The notes beneath the pieces were generated by a model. The model saw only the letters and a program-made list of their open reading frames with translations. It had not been told where the DNA came from and searched no databases. This document shows, in pieces, positions 17,620-26,204 of a stretch of DNA of 64,000 nucleotides. The stretch's first letter is position 1, and every line of letters begins with the position of its first letter. This stretch comes from Candidatus Poribacteria bacterium (GTDB lineage Bacteria > Poribacteria > WGA-4E > WGA-3G). Both the position numbers and the translations under genes were made by a program. The stretch lies in the NCBI GenBank assembly GCA_022825825.1, contig JAJDWA010000012.1:54391-118390 (forward strand). The letters run 5' to 3'.

Positions 17620-18936
17620 ATGTTCTCGTCCTCTTTCACAAATACAGATATTAACACTATGTCAACTTACATCGCCCACGGTGGAAAAGACACCATCATT
17701 ACAACTGAAGAAAAACGCGCATTATTGCAAGAGGCACTGCTCAAGTTAGGTGGTATCCCGAAAAAGATTCTGGTAGTTCCGCCGGATATAACTCGCCTTC
17801 ACTCAAATGCAGGAGAACTTACGCGGACTCTCTATGAACTTTGGGATGCAGCAAACGGCACAACCTTTGATATTCTACCCGCCATTGGTACGCATGCGTC
17901 GATGACTGAAACACAGATCGCTGAGATGTACGGCGATCTGCCCAAAGCAACATACCATGTCCATCACTGGCGGACAGGACTTTATCACTTTGGGGAAGTA
18001 CCATCCGAGTTTATCCGTGAGGTGTCTGCGGAAAAGCTGGATTATAGTATTCCTGTGGCAGTAAACCGCAGCCTTGTGGAGGGAGACTACGAACTCATTA
18101 TTTCTGTTGGACAGGTAATTCCGCACGAGGTTATCGGAATAGCAAACGGATTTAAGAATGTTCTTATCGGTGCAGGCGGGGTTGAGATGATTAACAAATC
18201 TCATTTCCTCGGTGCTGTTGACGGTATGGAAAGGTTAATGGGACGCACAGATACATCTGTTAGGAGAGTGTTGAATTACGCCCATGCACATTACCTGAAG
18301 CAACTCGGCATTGTTTATATCATGAGCGTTATGGATGTGGATATAGATGGCAATCGTGTGATGCGTGGGCTTTACATCGGTGATGATGCACGCACTTTCG
18401 AAACTGCTGCGGAATTAAGTAGAAATGTGAATATGACATTTTTAGATGCGCCATTAGAAAAAGTAGTCGTCTACTTGGATCCGAAGGAGTTTAGAAGCAC
18501 ATGGCTTGGGAACAAGGCTATCTATCGCACACGGATGGCAATGGCGGACGATGGCGAGTTAATCATCATCGCACCAGGGCTACGCGAATTTGGTGAGGAT
18601 GCCGAAATTGACCGGCTCATCCGGAAGTATGGCTATCGCGGCACGCCTGCTACGCTCAAAGCGGTTGAGGAAAACAGCGAATTGCAAAACAATCTCTCGG
18701 CGGCCGCACATTTGATACATGGGAGTACTGAAGGGCGTTTTAAGGTTGTCTATGCCACTGAATATCTCACGCAGAAAGAGATTGAATCGGTCGGTTACGA
18801 GTGGAGACCTTTAAACGAAGTAATTACGCAATACAATCCCGAAACACTCGTTGATGGATTCAATGATGGTGGCTTTTTCTATATTAGTGAACCGGGGCAA
18901 GGGTTGTGGGCATTACGTTCGCAATTTCGTCAATAA
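17620..18936 (+). CDS. LarA-like (DUF2088) nickel-pincer racemase family protein
   Basis: I favour ATG 17620, which follows GAGGGCGAG, over the in-frame ATG at 17599; this gives 438 residues. Family hallmarks are VVPPDITRLHS near the start, PAIGTHASMTETQI, and SVGQVIPHEVIGIANGFKNVLIGAGG around the region that binds the nickel-pincer nucleotide in LarA; further His residues occur in YHVHHW. LarA interconverts D- and L-lactate, and relatives racemise or epimerise other 2-hydroxy acids. No larB, larC or larE cofactor genes are nearby. The upstream neighbour is a secreted protein only 27 bp away, so the two may share a transcript. Confidence 0.78.
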   Translation: MFSSSFTNTDINTMSTYIAHGGKDTIITTEEKRALLQEALLKLGGIPKKILVVPPDITRLHSNAGELTRTLYELWDAANGTTFDILPAIGTHASMTETQIAEMYGDLPKATYHVHHWRTGLYHFGEVPSEFIREVSAEKLDYSIPVAVNRSLVEGDYELIISVGQVIPHEVIGIANGFKNVLIGAGGVEMINKSHFLGAVDGMERLMGRTDTSVRRVLNYAHAHYLKQLGIVYIMSVMDVDIDGNRVMRGLYIGDDARTFETAAELSRNVNMTFLDAPLEKVVVYLDPKEFRSTWLGNKAIYRTRMAMADDGELIIIAPGLREFGEDAEIDRLIRKYGYRGTPATLKAVEENSELQNNLSAAAHLIHGSTEGRFKVVYATEYLTQKEIESVGYEWRPLNEVITQYNPETLVDGFNDGGFFYISEPGQGLWALRSQFRQ

Positions 18937-18998
18937 ATGCAGAAACGCTCAGTTCTCCTATATTTGATGCCTTGATCAAGGCCTTTGCAGGAATTGCG

Positions 18999-19027
18999 TT
19001 GATTTCTGTAGAAAGTTAATGTAAAAT
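18999..19027 (+). promoter_or_regulatory. Promoter of the PemK/MazF-type module
   Basis: TTGATT at 18999-19004 and TAAAAT at 19022-19027 have 17-bp spacing, about 33 bp before the antitoxin ATG. A perfect 14-bp palindrome GCCTTGATCAAGGC at 18969-18982 lies just upstream and could be an operator, though it may equally belong to the end of the racemase transcript. Confidence 0.5.
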
Positions 19028-19059
19028 TTTGATAAAAAGTAGATGGAGGATATTTTTAA

Positions 19060-19278
19060 ATGCGTACAATTCAAGAAATAGCAGCATCATTACCAAACCT
19101 GACGACTGCCGAGTTACATCACATTGAGCAAGTTATCCACAATTTATATAGGGTACGCCATGAACCTATCATTTACGATGATGACTACGGTATCTGGACA
19201 GAGTACGATCAAGTCTCAGTCGCATCAGAGGTCCTGGAAATGTTTGATGAAGAGGAAGAATTAGAAGGCAATGCCTAG
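19060..19278 (+). CDS. Probable antitoxin of a PemK/MazF-type toxin-antitoxin pair
   Basis: A protein of 72 residues, strongly acidic at the end (EVLEMFDEEEELEGNA). TGGAGGAT precedes the ATG by eight bases. The N-terminus MRTIQEIAASLPNLTTAEL is predicted helical and resembles short antitoxins in which a helical region is followed by a disordered acidic tail that wraps the toxin. I do not recognise a named DNA-binding family. The assignment depends mainly on position: it overlaps the toxin start by 8 bp, the typical antitoxin-first order, and has its own promoter. Confidence 0.65.
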   Translation: MRTIQEIAASLPNLTTAELHHIEQVIHNLYRVRHEPIIYDDDYGIWTEYDQVSVASEVLEMFDEEEELEGNA

Positions 19279-19582
19279 GCGTGGTGAAGTCTGGTTAGCT
19301 GATCTCGGATTGGCAGCAAAAACACGACCAGTTTTAGTGCTAAGCGTCCCTTTTTCAGCCTCTGATTACGCTTTAATTACGGTTGTGCCACACACAACAA
19401 GCCCAAGAAGTTCAAACTTTAAAGTCACGCTTTCTGTGTCCGGTTTGAGACCGGGTGCTTTCAATGTCCAAGGGCTAATGACAACTCAACCCTCCAAGTT
19501 CATTCGCAAGTTAGGAACATTGAGTCCAGCACAAATGAAAGAAATCGAGGTGACAGTAAAAAGATGGTTAGGATGTCAGTAA
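19271..19582 (+). CDS. PemK/MazF family toxin (endoribonuclease)
   Basis: A protein of 103 residues. The family pattern is clear: PRRGEVWLADLG at the start, TRPVLVLS, YALITVVPHTTS in the core, FNVQGLMTTQPSKFIRKLGTLS and a C-terminal helix EIEVTVKRWLG. The conserved Arg of RPVLV and the Thr of TTSP match residues used for RNA cleavage in MazF. MazF/PemK toxins cut single-stranded mRNA at short sequences and stop translation. It overlaps the antitoxin gene by 8 bp, supporting coupling. It lies at the start of a cluster rich in stress-type genes (19.0-23.5 kb). Confidence 0.85.
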   Translation: MPRRGEVWLADLGLAAKTRPVLVLSVPFSASDYALITVVPHTTSPRSSNFKVTLSVSGLRPGAFNVQGLMTTQPSKFIRKLGTLSPAQMKEIEVTVKRWLGCQ

Positions 19583-19625
19583 TGCCCTGCTAATCTTTCG
19601 ACCCGATCTATACCAGGAGAACAAA

Positions 19626-19820
19626 ATGCAACCGTTTAAAGTGATTGTTGAAAAACATATTGATGGTTATGTCGCCTATCCACTTGGGCTCAAAGGCGTT
19701 GTTATAGGGCAAGGCGATACATACAAAGAAAGTTTGATGCGTGAACATCAAGTGAAACTTCTTTTCGCTAAAACATATAAAACGCTCTATAAAGGAAGTT
19801 TTGGAACGCCTCAAAAATAA
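19626..19820 (+). CDS. HicB-like antitoxin fragment, C-terminus altered
   Basis: A protein of 64 residues. Residues 1-38 (FKVIVEKHIDGYVAYPLGLK to GQGDTYKESL) match the HicB-like/UPF0150 partial RNase H fold. After that the expected helix (family pattern DVKSAIRFHIETFG) is replaced by REHQVKLLFAKTYKT, and the protein ends early. A frame shift near 19745-19770 is possible, because a neighbouring frame gives HIKRSIKEVLERLKN before continuing to a TAG. CAGGAGAACAAA precedes the ATG. No HicA toxin is adjacent, so this is an orphan. It lies 43 bp after the toxin gene and may be on the same transcript. Confidence 0.55.
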   Translation: MQPFKVIVEKHIDGYVAYPLGLKGVVIGQGDTYKESLMREHQVKLLFAKTYKTLYKGSFGTPQK

Positions 19821-20162
19821 ATATCTTCGTTTAACTCATCATGAATTGGAAATTAACTGTCAAACACGACGTGTGAAATAGCCGCGGCTGTCTCAATGTT
19901 CGTAGGTATTGAATCACCACCCATATCTGGCGTATACGGACCACCGATTAAAGTAGTAGACGGTGCAACCACTTTACCTGAAGTTGACGATCTGTTTAAG
20001 TTGCTTACACGAGCATGAGCCGCGCCAAGGCAATACTCATCATTGTTGCTCATAAAAGCTATGAGGAGCACTTGGCGTTGAAACGGGTTTTGGGTCTGAT
20101 TACGAAGATCATATAGAATTTATGGAGCAAATGGCCAAAGATTGCGACTCGATATTGTAAAA
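19821..20162. other. Gap with possible coding remnants
   Basis: No intact gene is apparent. On the plus strand, frames near 20073-20160 read GFGSDYEDHIEFMEQMAKD before a TAA, which looks like the decayed end of a protein. A 72-codon minus-strand frame (19853-20071) is open but resembles no family I know. I treat the stretch as degenerate sequence. Confidence 0.3.
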
Positions 20163-22016
20163 TCAAGATTTTAAGTTTTCAAGGTGTACATCAATTTTGG
20201 TGTTGTCCTCAAAACCCTCGTCACGTGCTGCTTCAAAACACTCCCGAGCCCTGATTTCATTGGGTAAGAATAGAAATGATACTCCCTCATAGTAGGCGGC
20301 CGCAGCTAAGTTGCCAGACTTATAGTAATCATCAGATACGCTTTTCAATAGTTCTCGAGCCTCATGCACCGCACCCTCTCCCCCTAATCTGAATTTATCA
20401 TCAACGAAATCAGTCGCATAATTAGGGCAGAACCGTACAGCGTTATCGTAATCCTTGATAGCCAGATCATAATCATCTAATTTCTGGTATAGATAGCCCC
20501 TATTAACGTAGGTGCCAACACGTTTAGGATCAAGTTCAATAGCTTTGTCGTAATCTGCGATAGCGTTTTCATACTCACCTTTTTCGGCGTAAGCGTTGCC
20601 TCTAATGTAGTATGCTGTGGCATCTTCGGGGTCAATTTCAATAGCTTTGCTATAGTCTATGATAGCCTTGTCATACTCACCTTTTTCGTAGTAGGCGACA
20701 CCTCTATTATTGTATGCTGTGGCATATTTGGGGTCAATTTCAATAGCTTTGTCATAGTCTATGATGGCTCTATCATACTCGCCTTTTTCGTAGTAGGCGA
20801 GGCCTCTATTGTTGTATGCAGTGGCATATTTGGGGTCAATTTCAATAGCTTTATCATAGTCTATGATGGCTCTATCATACTCGCCTTTTTTGAAGTGGTA
20901 GGTGATGCCCCTATTGTTGTATGCAGTGGCATATTTGGGGTCAATTTCAATAGCTTTATCATAGTCTATGATGGCTCTATCATACTCGCCTTTTTCGGCG
21001 TAGGTGCCGCCCCTATTGTTGTATGCTGGGACATGATTAGGTTCAATTTCAATAGCTTTATCATAGTCTATGATGGCTCTATCATACTCGCCTTTTTCGG
21101 CGTAGGTGCCGCCCCTATTGTTGTATACTGTGGCATTATTAGGTTCAATTTCAATAGCTTTGTCATAGTCTATGATGGCTCTGTCATGCTCGCCTTTTAT
21201 ATCGTAGATGATGCCTCTACTGTTGTATACTGTGGCATATTTGGGGTCAAGTTCAATAGCTTTGTCATAGTCTATGATGGCTCTGTCATACTCGCCTTTT
21301 ATATCGTAGGCGTTGCCTCTATTATAGTATGCTGTGGCATCTTCGGGGTTGAGTTCAATAATTTTGCTATAGTCTATGATGGCTCTATCATACTCGCCTT
21401 TTTCCTCGTAGGCGTTGACTCTATTATAGTATGCTGTGGCATATTTGGGGTCAAGTTCAATAGCTTTGTCATAGTCTATGATGGCTCTATCATACTCACC
21501 TTTTTTGTAGTAGGTTGTTCCTCTACTGTTGTATGCTAAGACATGATTAGGTTCAATTTCAATAGCTTTTTCATAGTCTATGATGGCTCTATCATACTCG
21601 CCTTTTTCGTAGTAGGCGATGCCCCTATTGATGTATGCTGAGGCATTATTAGGTTCAATTTCAATAGCTTTGTCATAGTCTATGATGGCTCTATCATACT
21701 CGCCTTTTTCCCTGTAGGCGTTGCCCCTATTATAGTATGCTGTGGCATCTTCGGGTTCAAGTTCAATAACTTTGCTAAAGTCTATGACGGCTCTATCATA
21801 CTCACCTTTACCTTGGTTGGCGTTGCCCCTATTGTAGTATGCTGAGTATGCTGTGGCATCTTCGGGTTCAATTTCAATAGCTTTTTCATAGTCTATGATG
21901 GCTCTATCATACTCGCCTTTTTCGTAGTAGGCGATGCCCCTATTGATGTAGTTTGTAGCATCTTCAGGGTTAAGTTTAATAGCTTCATCTAATTCTTGGA
22001 TAGTTTGATCATTCAT
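20163..22016 (-). CDS. TPR-repeat protein, 15 near-identical tetratricopeptide units
   Basis: A protein of 617 residues beginning after GGAGATACTAC-ATG. Residues from about 15 to 525 comprise 15 TPR units of 34 residues with the consensus AYYNRGxAYxEKGEYDRAII followed by DYDKAIEIDP. The DNA is a 102-bp tandem array with high conservation. Unit 2 carries a 3-residue insertion (AYSAYYNRG) and unit 11 a 1-residue insertion (HFKKGE), signs of recent slippage. The last unit (LYQKLDDYDLAIKDYDNAV) is divergent. The C-terminal 90 residues form another helical domain (EARELLKSVSDDYYKSG...). No signal peptide is seen, so it is probably a cytoplasmic scaffold. Partners are unknown. Confidence 0.85.
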   Translation of the reverse strand: MNDQTIQELDEAIKLNPEDATNYINRGIAYYEKGEYDRAIIDYEKAIEIEPEDATAYSAYYNRGNANQGKGEYDRAVIDFSKVIELEPEDATAYYNRGNAYREKGEYDRAIIDYDKAIEIEPNNASAYINRGIAYYEKGEYDRAIIDYEKAIEIEPNHVLAYNSRGTTYYKKGEYDRAIIDYDKAIELDPKYATAYYNRVNAYEEKGEYDRAIIDYSKIIELNPEDATAYYNRGNAYDIKGEYDRAIIDYDKAIELDPKYATVYNSRGIIYDIKGEHDRAIIDYDKAIEIEPNNATVYNNRGGTYAEKGEYDRAIIDYDKAIEIEPNHVPAYNNRGGTYAEKGEYDRAIIDYDKAIEIDPKYATAYNNRGITYHFKKGEYDRAIIDYDKAIEIDPKYATAYNNRGLAYYEKGEYDRAIIDYDKAIEIDPKYATAYNNRGVAYYEKGEYDKAIIDYSKAIEIDPEDATAYYIRGNAYAEKGEYENAIADYDKAIELDPKRVGTYVNRGYLYQKLDDYDLAIKDYDNAVRFCPNYATDFVDDKFRLGGEGAVHEARELLKSVSDDYYKSGNLAAAAYYEGVSFLFLPNEIRARECFEAARDEGFEDNTKIDVHLENLKS

Positions 22017-22082
22017 GTAGTATCTCCACTATACTTTACGTTTTAACCTTTAAATTTATTATCCAATATTTCGCGAAAATGG

Positions 22083-22802
22083 TCAAATTATTTCATTGTC
22101 CCTTCCCTTAAGCAATTCCTGCAGTTCAGCAAGGCTATGAATTGTCTCTTCCCATCTGCCTTCTTGTGAACCAACACGATCAATCAGAATTGGACGAATG
22201 CCTACCCCTTGTGCGCCGATGATGTCGGCTTCATACGTGTCGCCAACATGCACAGCTTCTTCCGCAGAAACGCCAACTGCTTCTAACGTATATTCAAATA
22301 TATGCGGGTCTGGTTTTGCCGACCGAACGCGTTCGTCATGTGAGGCGACAATTATGTCAAAATAGTGTGCAATACCGAGCCGTTCTGCAAGCGGATCCAG
22401 CGGCGTATCCCAATTGGAAACGATTGCTAACTTATAACCTTCGTCTTGCAATTGTTGGAGCGTTGGCACAGTATCGTCGTAGAGCGTGGCAACATTGGCG
22501 GCAAAAAGTGAGTGTCCAGATTGCAACAATTCCCATGCCATCTGTTCAGCATGTTCCCGAACACCGAGTTCTCTAACAAACTCACAGTAACTGTCCACGA
22601 TTTTTTGCATTGTGCCAAGCAGGGAGTGTGTAGTTGGATCTGAGTCTGACGCCTCCGCGAACAGATTCTGGACTGCCGCAGCGTAACGTTCCCAGTCAAT
22701 TTCAAATTGGTATCGATCTGCAATTTTTTGGAGACTATCTTCAAGTGGTTGTCCCCAAACACATAAAGTGTAATAAAAATCAAAGAATACTGCTTTTATC
22801 AT
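22083..22802 (-). CDS. HAD-family hydrolase (subfamily IA phosphatase-like)
   Basis: A protein of 239 residues. HAD motif I is FFDFYYTL: nucleophile D8 is present, but the second Asp of DxD is Tyr10, a variant (FDFYGTL) seen in some members. Motif II is IVSNWDTPLD, motif III includes the Lys in RSAKPDPHIFEYTLE, and motif IV is HVGDTYEADIIGA. A cap domain occupies about residues 20-100. The substrate is probably a phosphorylated small molecule; the Tyr substitution removes the usual general acid, so phosphatase activity may be reduced. There is no obvious ribosome site. It may be a single-gene transcript on the minus strand. Confidence 0.82.
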   Translation of the reverse strand: MIKAVFFDFYYTLCVWGQPLEDSLQKIADRYQFEIDWERYAAAVQNLFAEASDSDPTTHSLLGTMQKIVDSYCEFVRELGVREHAEQMAWELLQSGHSLFAANVATLYDDTVPTLQQLQDEGYKLAIVSNWDTPLDPLAERLGIAHYFDIIVASHDERVRSAKPDPHIFEYTLEAVGVSAEEAVHVGDTYEADIIGAQGVGIRPILIDRVGSQEGRWEETIHSLAELQELLKGRDNEII

Positions 22803-22961
22803 AATTTACTGAATGCCCTCTATATGAAGGTGGAGGGGCAGCTGTCCCTACTGTATTTCCGATTTGAAGAGCGTTTTGGTGAAGGCGTCAAGGGTGTTTG
22901 CATTGATAGCATTAAGAGGCAGCTGCTCAAGACGTTTTATCAGAAGAATCACGCTGAATTC

Positions 22962-23282
22962 TTAAGAAGGAATGTAAACGATTTGGTGAGGTTGAATAGT
23001 TCGTAGTACTTCTTGCACCTGTGGCATCAGCGGGAGGAGTGCTTCTAATTCATTCCGAGGCGCGACCAGCACGACAACAGCGATGCTAAACTTCTTGAGG
23101 TTCTGTTGATATTCAATGTTTTGATCGGCAGTTACCCAAACATTGAATTCATTTTCTGCCCGGTGGAGCAATTCCCCGTTCTTCATGCCAGCCCAGCCTT
23201 TTTCTTGTACCGTAAAAACATTATGCCCTGTTAATTCGTGCTTTAGCTTTTTAGGCAAGCATTCATCAATGAGAACGTGCAT
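22962..23282 (-). CDS. DUF5615 PIN-like toxin
   Basis: A protein of 106 residues. It starts MHVLIDECLPKKLKHELTG, with the acidic D6-E7 pair of PIN-like nucleases, followed by VFTVQEKGWAGMKNGELL and VWVTADQNIEYQQN, which carries the conserved TxD acidic site. This is the pattern of DUF5615 (Mut7-C-like) proteins, probable RNases of type II toxin-antitoxin systems. It overlaps the upstream DUF433 gene by 17 bp, giving the standard antitoxin-toxin order on the minus strand. The substrate RNA is unknown. Confidence 0.8.
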   Translation of the reverse strand: MHVLIDECLPKKLKHELTGHNVFTVQEKGWAGMKNGELLHRAENEFNVWVTADQNIEYQQNLKKFSIAVVVLVAPRNELEALLPLMPQVQEVLRTIQPHQIVYIPS

Positions 23283-23520
23283 AGGCGTGCGTTAGGAGCA
23301 TCTCCTTCGCGAGTTTCAATGTTTGGATCGCTTGCTCACGACTGACAGAAGGAAAGTCCTCCAAAAACGCATCAAGACTTTCCCCAACCTCTAAATAATC
23401 TATTAGGTTTTTTATGGGAACTCGGGTATTTTTGAACACCGGAGTCCCACTCATAATCTCAGTATCACAGGTTATAAGTTCCTCAGCTGCTGTTGGTGGT
23501 GTTCGGCTATCAAATTGCAT
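23266..23520 (-). CDS. DUF433 antitoxin
   Basis: A protein of 84 residues with the DUF433 signature: ITCDTEIMSGTPVFKNTRVP, then IKNLIDYLEVGESLDAFLEDFPSVSREQAIQTLKLA, a small winged or helix-turn-helix domain. DUF433 proteins commonly pair with DUF5615 PIN-like toxins, exactly as here with a 17-bp overlap. The ATG follows GGAGGAATGGAAGC. It probably binds the toxin and represses its own operon. Confidence 0.85.
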   Translation of the reverse strand: MQFDSRTPPTAAEELITCDTEIMSGTPVFKNTRVPIKNLIDYLEVGESLDAFLEDFPSVSREQAIQTLKLAKEMLLTHAYARSH

Positions 23521-23660
23521 GCTTCCATTCCTCCAGAATATCTTTTCCTATCATATTCTTGTGCTATATTGGTATTATACAATAGGTTGTTGCTAACTGT
23601 CAAGGACGAAAATTAGCAGACATCAACGCGTCTCTAAGAGGGGCGTAGTGCCTTCCACAT

Positions 23661-24347
23661 TTAGCGATAACGGGCCGGATCAGGAATCCCTGCCTCTTTA
23701 AAGCCCCTCTTTCGGAGCATGCAACTATCGCATTCACCACACGCTCTGGAATCCATATCTGGATCGTAACAACTGAGTGTGAGGCTATAATCCACGCCAA
23801 GTTCAGTGCCAATTTGGATTATCTCAGCTTTTGTTTTATCAATAAGTGGAGTGCGGATTGTCAGTTTTGTTTTGCCTTCTACACCAGCTTGTGTTGCGAG
23901 GTTTGCCATCGTTTGATAGGCATGTATATATTCCGGACGACAATCTGGATATCCACTGTAATCGATAGCATTGACACCGATGAAAATCGTCCCGGCTGTG
24001 AGAACTTCTGCCCATGCAAGCGCGTAGGAAAGAAAGATGGTATTCCGAGCAGGTACATAAGTGATCGGTATGCCATCTTCCATCTCTGTATCTGATCTGC
24101 CTTTTGGAACGTCAATATCATCTGTTAAGGCAGATTTTCCAAAGGTGCGGAGGTCAATGTCAATAATGTTGTGCTGCTTGCCCCCCATTAACTTTGCGAT
24201 GTTTTCTGCACATTGAAGTTCTACCTTGTTCCGTTGTCCATAACGAAAACTCATTACATAGCAATCATACCCCTCGTCGATCGCGATTGCTAATGTGGTA
24301 GTTGAATCTAAACCGCCACTCAGTAGGACAACTGCTTTTTTACTCAA
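23661..24347 (-). CDS. queC: QueC, 7-cyano-7-deazaguanine synthase
   Basis: I place the start at a TTG ending at 24347, which follows AAAGGAAAGAA, giving about 228 residues and the usual N-terminus ([19 protein letters not shown]). A frame extension to 24389 lies within an inverted repeat and has no ribosome site. The PP-loop SGGLDSTT binds [35 protein letters not shown] and INAID-type segments ([17 protein letters not shown]) are diagnostic. Zinc ligands are in the Cys cluster [18 protein letters not shown]. QueC converts 7-carboxy-7-deazaguanine to preQ0 in queuosine biosynthesis. No queD, queE or queF neighbours are seen. Confidence 0.93.
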   Translation of the reverse strand: MSKKAVVLLSGGLDSTTTLAIAIDEGYDCYVMSFRYGQRNKVELQCAENIAKLMGGKQHNIIDIDLRTFGKSALTDDIDVPKGRSDTEMEDGIPITYVPARNTIFLSYALAWAEVLTAGTIFIGVNAIDYSGYPDCRPEYIHAYQTMANLATQAGVEGKTKLTIRTPLIDKTKAEIIQIGTELGVDYSLTLSCYDPDMDSRACGECDSCMLRKRGFKEAGIPDPARYR

Positions 24348-24365
24348 ATTCTTTCCTTTATTACG

Positions 24366-24428
24366 GGGGCAGCAGTCAGCCATCAGCAAAAGAGTTACCA
24401 GCTTTCAGCTGAGTGCTGACTGCTAATT
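24366..24428. repeat. Inverted repeat between queC and the next gene
   Basis: GGCAGCAGTCAGCCATCAGC is answered by GCTGAGTGCTGACTGC about 30 bases later, with an inner AGCTTTCAGCT palindrome. Sequences of this AGTCAGC/GCTGACT type are dispersed repeats in many genomes. It could form a stem-loop at the 3' end of the upstream minus-strand gene. Confidence 0.5.
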
Positions 24429-24429
24429 G

Positions 24430-24957
24430 CTATTCACTTTCAAACTCAAGTTTTGCAAAACGGAGAAAAATTCCGCCTCCCGGTCTGGCAAGAGGACCGT
24501 TGATAGCCAAACATGCGAGGACATGTTTAGCACCCGGCTCAGCACTTTCAGATACAACAACGCGTTGCGGGGCGTTGAAACCAGACGCAGCACCACGCCC
24601 AGACTCTCCAAAAGCCAAGTCAATTTCACCATCAACCCAGACTTCACCATAGTCGTCAATACAGGTGTGAAACCATACTTTTGAGCCGGCAACGGACTTC
24701 CCATCAACTTCTTCAGGAATAGTGACAGTAATCCGATACCAACCGAAGCAGAGTCCCGATAAGATGATTTCTTGAATATTTTCACAGATGTCCCACCCTG
24801 AATCGTCATAATCAGCGAGGCGGGCAGGTGTTTCTTCCAGTCGATCGACCAAGCCGCCGTTCGGTTCACCGGGGACAAGTCCTTCGGCAAAACGCCACTG
24901 TGCATTTGTGAGTTCAAGATGTTCCGAATTTTCTAAATCGAGTTCAGCAATAATCAT
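24430..24957 (-). CDS. Small beta-sandwich (galactose-binding-like) protein
   Basis: A protein of 175 residues, with no signal peptide visible. It resembles the sugar-binding jelly roll at the N-terminus of family 2 glycoside hydrolases: WRFAEGLVPGEPNGGLV, DYDDSGWDICENIQE, FGWYRITVTIPEEV, KVWFHTCIDDYGEVWVDGEI and HVLACLAINGP. The catalytic barrel is absent, so it is a stand-alone binding module or a truncated relative. Its ATG overlaps the MFS transporter stop codon (ATGA), indicating co-translation and a possible link to uptake of the transporter substrate. The exact family is uncertain. Confidence 0.6.
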   Translation of the reverse strand: MIIAELDLENSEHLELTNAQWRFAEGLVPGEPNGGLVDRLEETPARLADYDDSGWDICENIQEIILSGLCFGWYRITVTIPEEVDGKSVAGSKVWFHTCIDDYGEVWVDGEIDLAFGESGRGAASGFNAPQRVVVSESAEPGAKHVLACLAINGPLARPGGGIFLRFAKLEFESE

Positions 24958-26150
24958 AGCTGTTCCTTCCTTATATTAAATTTAGTGTGCCAAAGTTTAT
25001 AGGCAATCAGTGTTGAACAAATCAGGAAAAATCCTGCAACAATAAATGGGACGTAAACAGAAATTTTAATTAGAAACCCACTTGCGACATAACCGAGCAG
25101 AAACCCAGTGCTCCATGCTAAATGTGTTATGCCTACCCCGTGTCCCTTCTCATGAGGTGTGGTAAATTCATTGATAAACCGTGGTATTGTGGTAGAAAGT
25201 GCCCACGCTGCCCCTCCACCGAGTATACCAAATAATTGTAGACCAGCTAACGAGTTGTGATAAAAAACTAATCCAAAAGCGAGAATAGTAACGACAACAT
25301 TTGCGACTAAAGCAGGAATTCTATGCCCTACTACATCACATATTTTTCCAGTAACAAACTGGCAAACAAATGCAAAGAGTAATTTAGCCGCCCCGTAATA
25401 TCCAGTTGCCTTATCCCCTCCAAGGTTATTAACCAAAATCGGCATGAGCAGGTTTACAGATCCCCAATAGTACGTTGGGAAAACGCGTAAACCAATTAAC
25501 ATCTTTATGTTTGATCTACGACATAAGTTGGCATATTTCCCAATATTTAAGGTTGATTTCCAAATGCCATCTTGTTTCTGTTGACTGTTGTTGACATGCC
25601 GTCTGAGTCGGGGTAAAAGGAGACATGCTCCAACAAACAACAAACTTGACAGGAATACCGCTCCAGTTCCGAAGGTTCTATAGTTGATCCGATCAATAAT
25701 CTCACCAGCAATAGCATTTCCAACAGCACTTCCGACAGTGCTACTAATAAAGTATAGTCCTGTTGCGAATCCTAATTGCTTTGGTGGCACTGAGCTGATG
25801 AGATACGATTGTCCACCTGCTGTTTTGAACCCGGAGGCGATGCCTTCATAGCAGAGAATACCCCATAGAAACAAGGGTATCTGTGTGGTAAAAAGTTCTC
25901 CTATTACAACGGCACCAGTCATTCCGATAAGCAGTGTTGGTTTGCGTCCGAATCGGTCACTAAGCGTTCCCCCAATGAGGGCAGTTATCCCACCGAGTCC
26001 AATAGGTATGGCACGTAATAACCCCGCGAAAAACGCTGTTTCCCCTAAAACCTTTTCGGCATATACCGGAAAGAACCAGTGTACTGGTCCAGTTATTAAG
26101 CCGATTACAAACACGATAAGGCAGAGCGAAATAAATCCTCGTGTCCACAT
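24954..26150 (-). CDS. MFS transporter
   Basis: A protein of 398 residues with about 12 hydrophobic helices. The family loop between helices 2 and 3 is seen as GGTLSDRFGRKPTLLIG, and the second half has a related GKICDVVGHRIP. It would move a small solute across the inner membrane by proton coupling or facilitated exchange; the substrate cannot be told. There is no strong ribosome site at ATG 26150. It is coupled by a 4-bp overlap to the beta-sandwich gene downstream and lies 54 bp after the NuoEF-fusion gene, so a three-gene transcript is possible. Confidence 0.85.
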   Translation of the reverse strand: MWTRGFISLCLIVFVIGLITGPVHWFFPVYAEKVLGETAFFAGLLRAIPIGLGGITALIGGTLSDRFGRKPTLLIGMTGAVVIGELFTTQIPLFLWGILCYEGIASGFKTAGGQSYLISSVPPKQLGFATGLYFISSTVGSAVGNAIAGEIIDRINYRTFGTGAVFLSSLLFVGACLLLPRLRRHVNNSQQKQDGIWKSTLNIGKYANLCRRSNIKMLIGLRVFPTYYWGSVNLLMPILVNNLGGDKATGYYGAAKLLFAFVCQFVTGKICDVVGHRIPALVANVVVTILAFGLVFYHNSLAGLQLFGILGGGAAWALSTTIPRFINEFTTPHEKGHGVGITHLAWSTGFLLGYVASGFLIKISVYVPFIVAGFFLICSTLIAYKLWHTKFNIRKEQL

Positions 26151-26204
26151 CAGAACACACCAGAAAATGTGGTCATATAAAAACCCGCCATATCGGTTTA
26201 CAGT

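Noticed and set aside
20895..21539. 214-codon plus-strand ORF
   Set aside because: It runs antisense through the TPR array; the repetitive codons of the real gene keep the opposite frame open. Its repeated IVYDGSIILAFF pattern mirrors the TPR unit.
20163..22016. CRISPR-like tandem repetition
   Set aside because: Repeat units are 102 bp, in frame, and encode TPR helices; there are no unique spacers. No CRISPR array was found elsewhere in the window.
22824..23006. 60-codon plus-strand ORF between the HAD and DUF5615 genes
   Set aside because: It has no ribosome site I trust and no family resemblance, and it overlaps the DUF5615 gene end; the gap is otherwise short.
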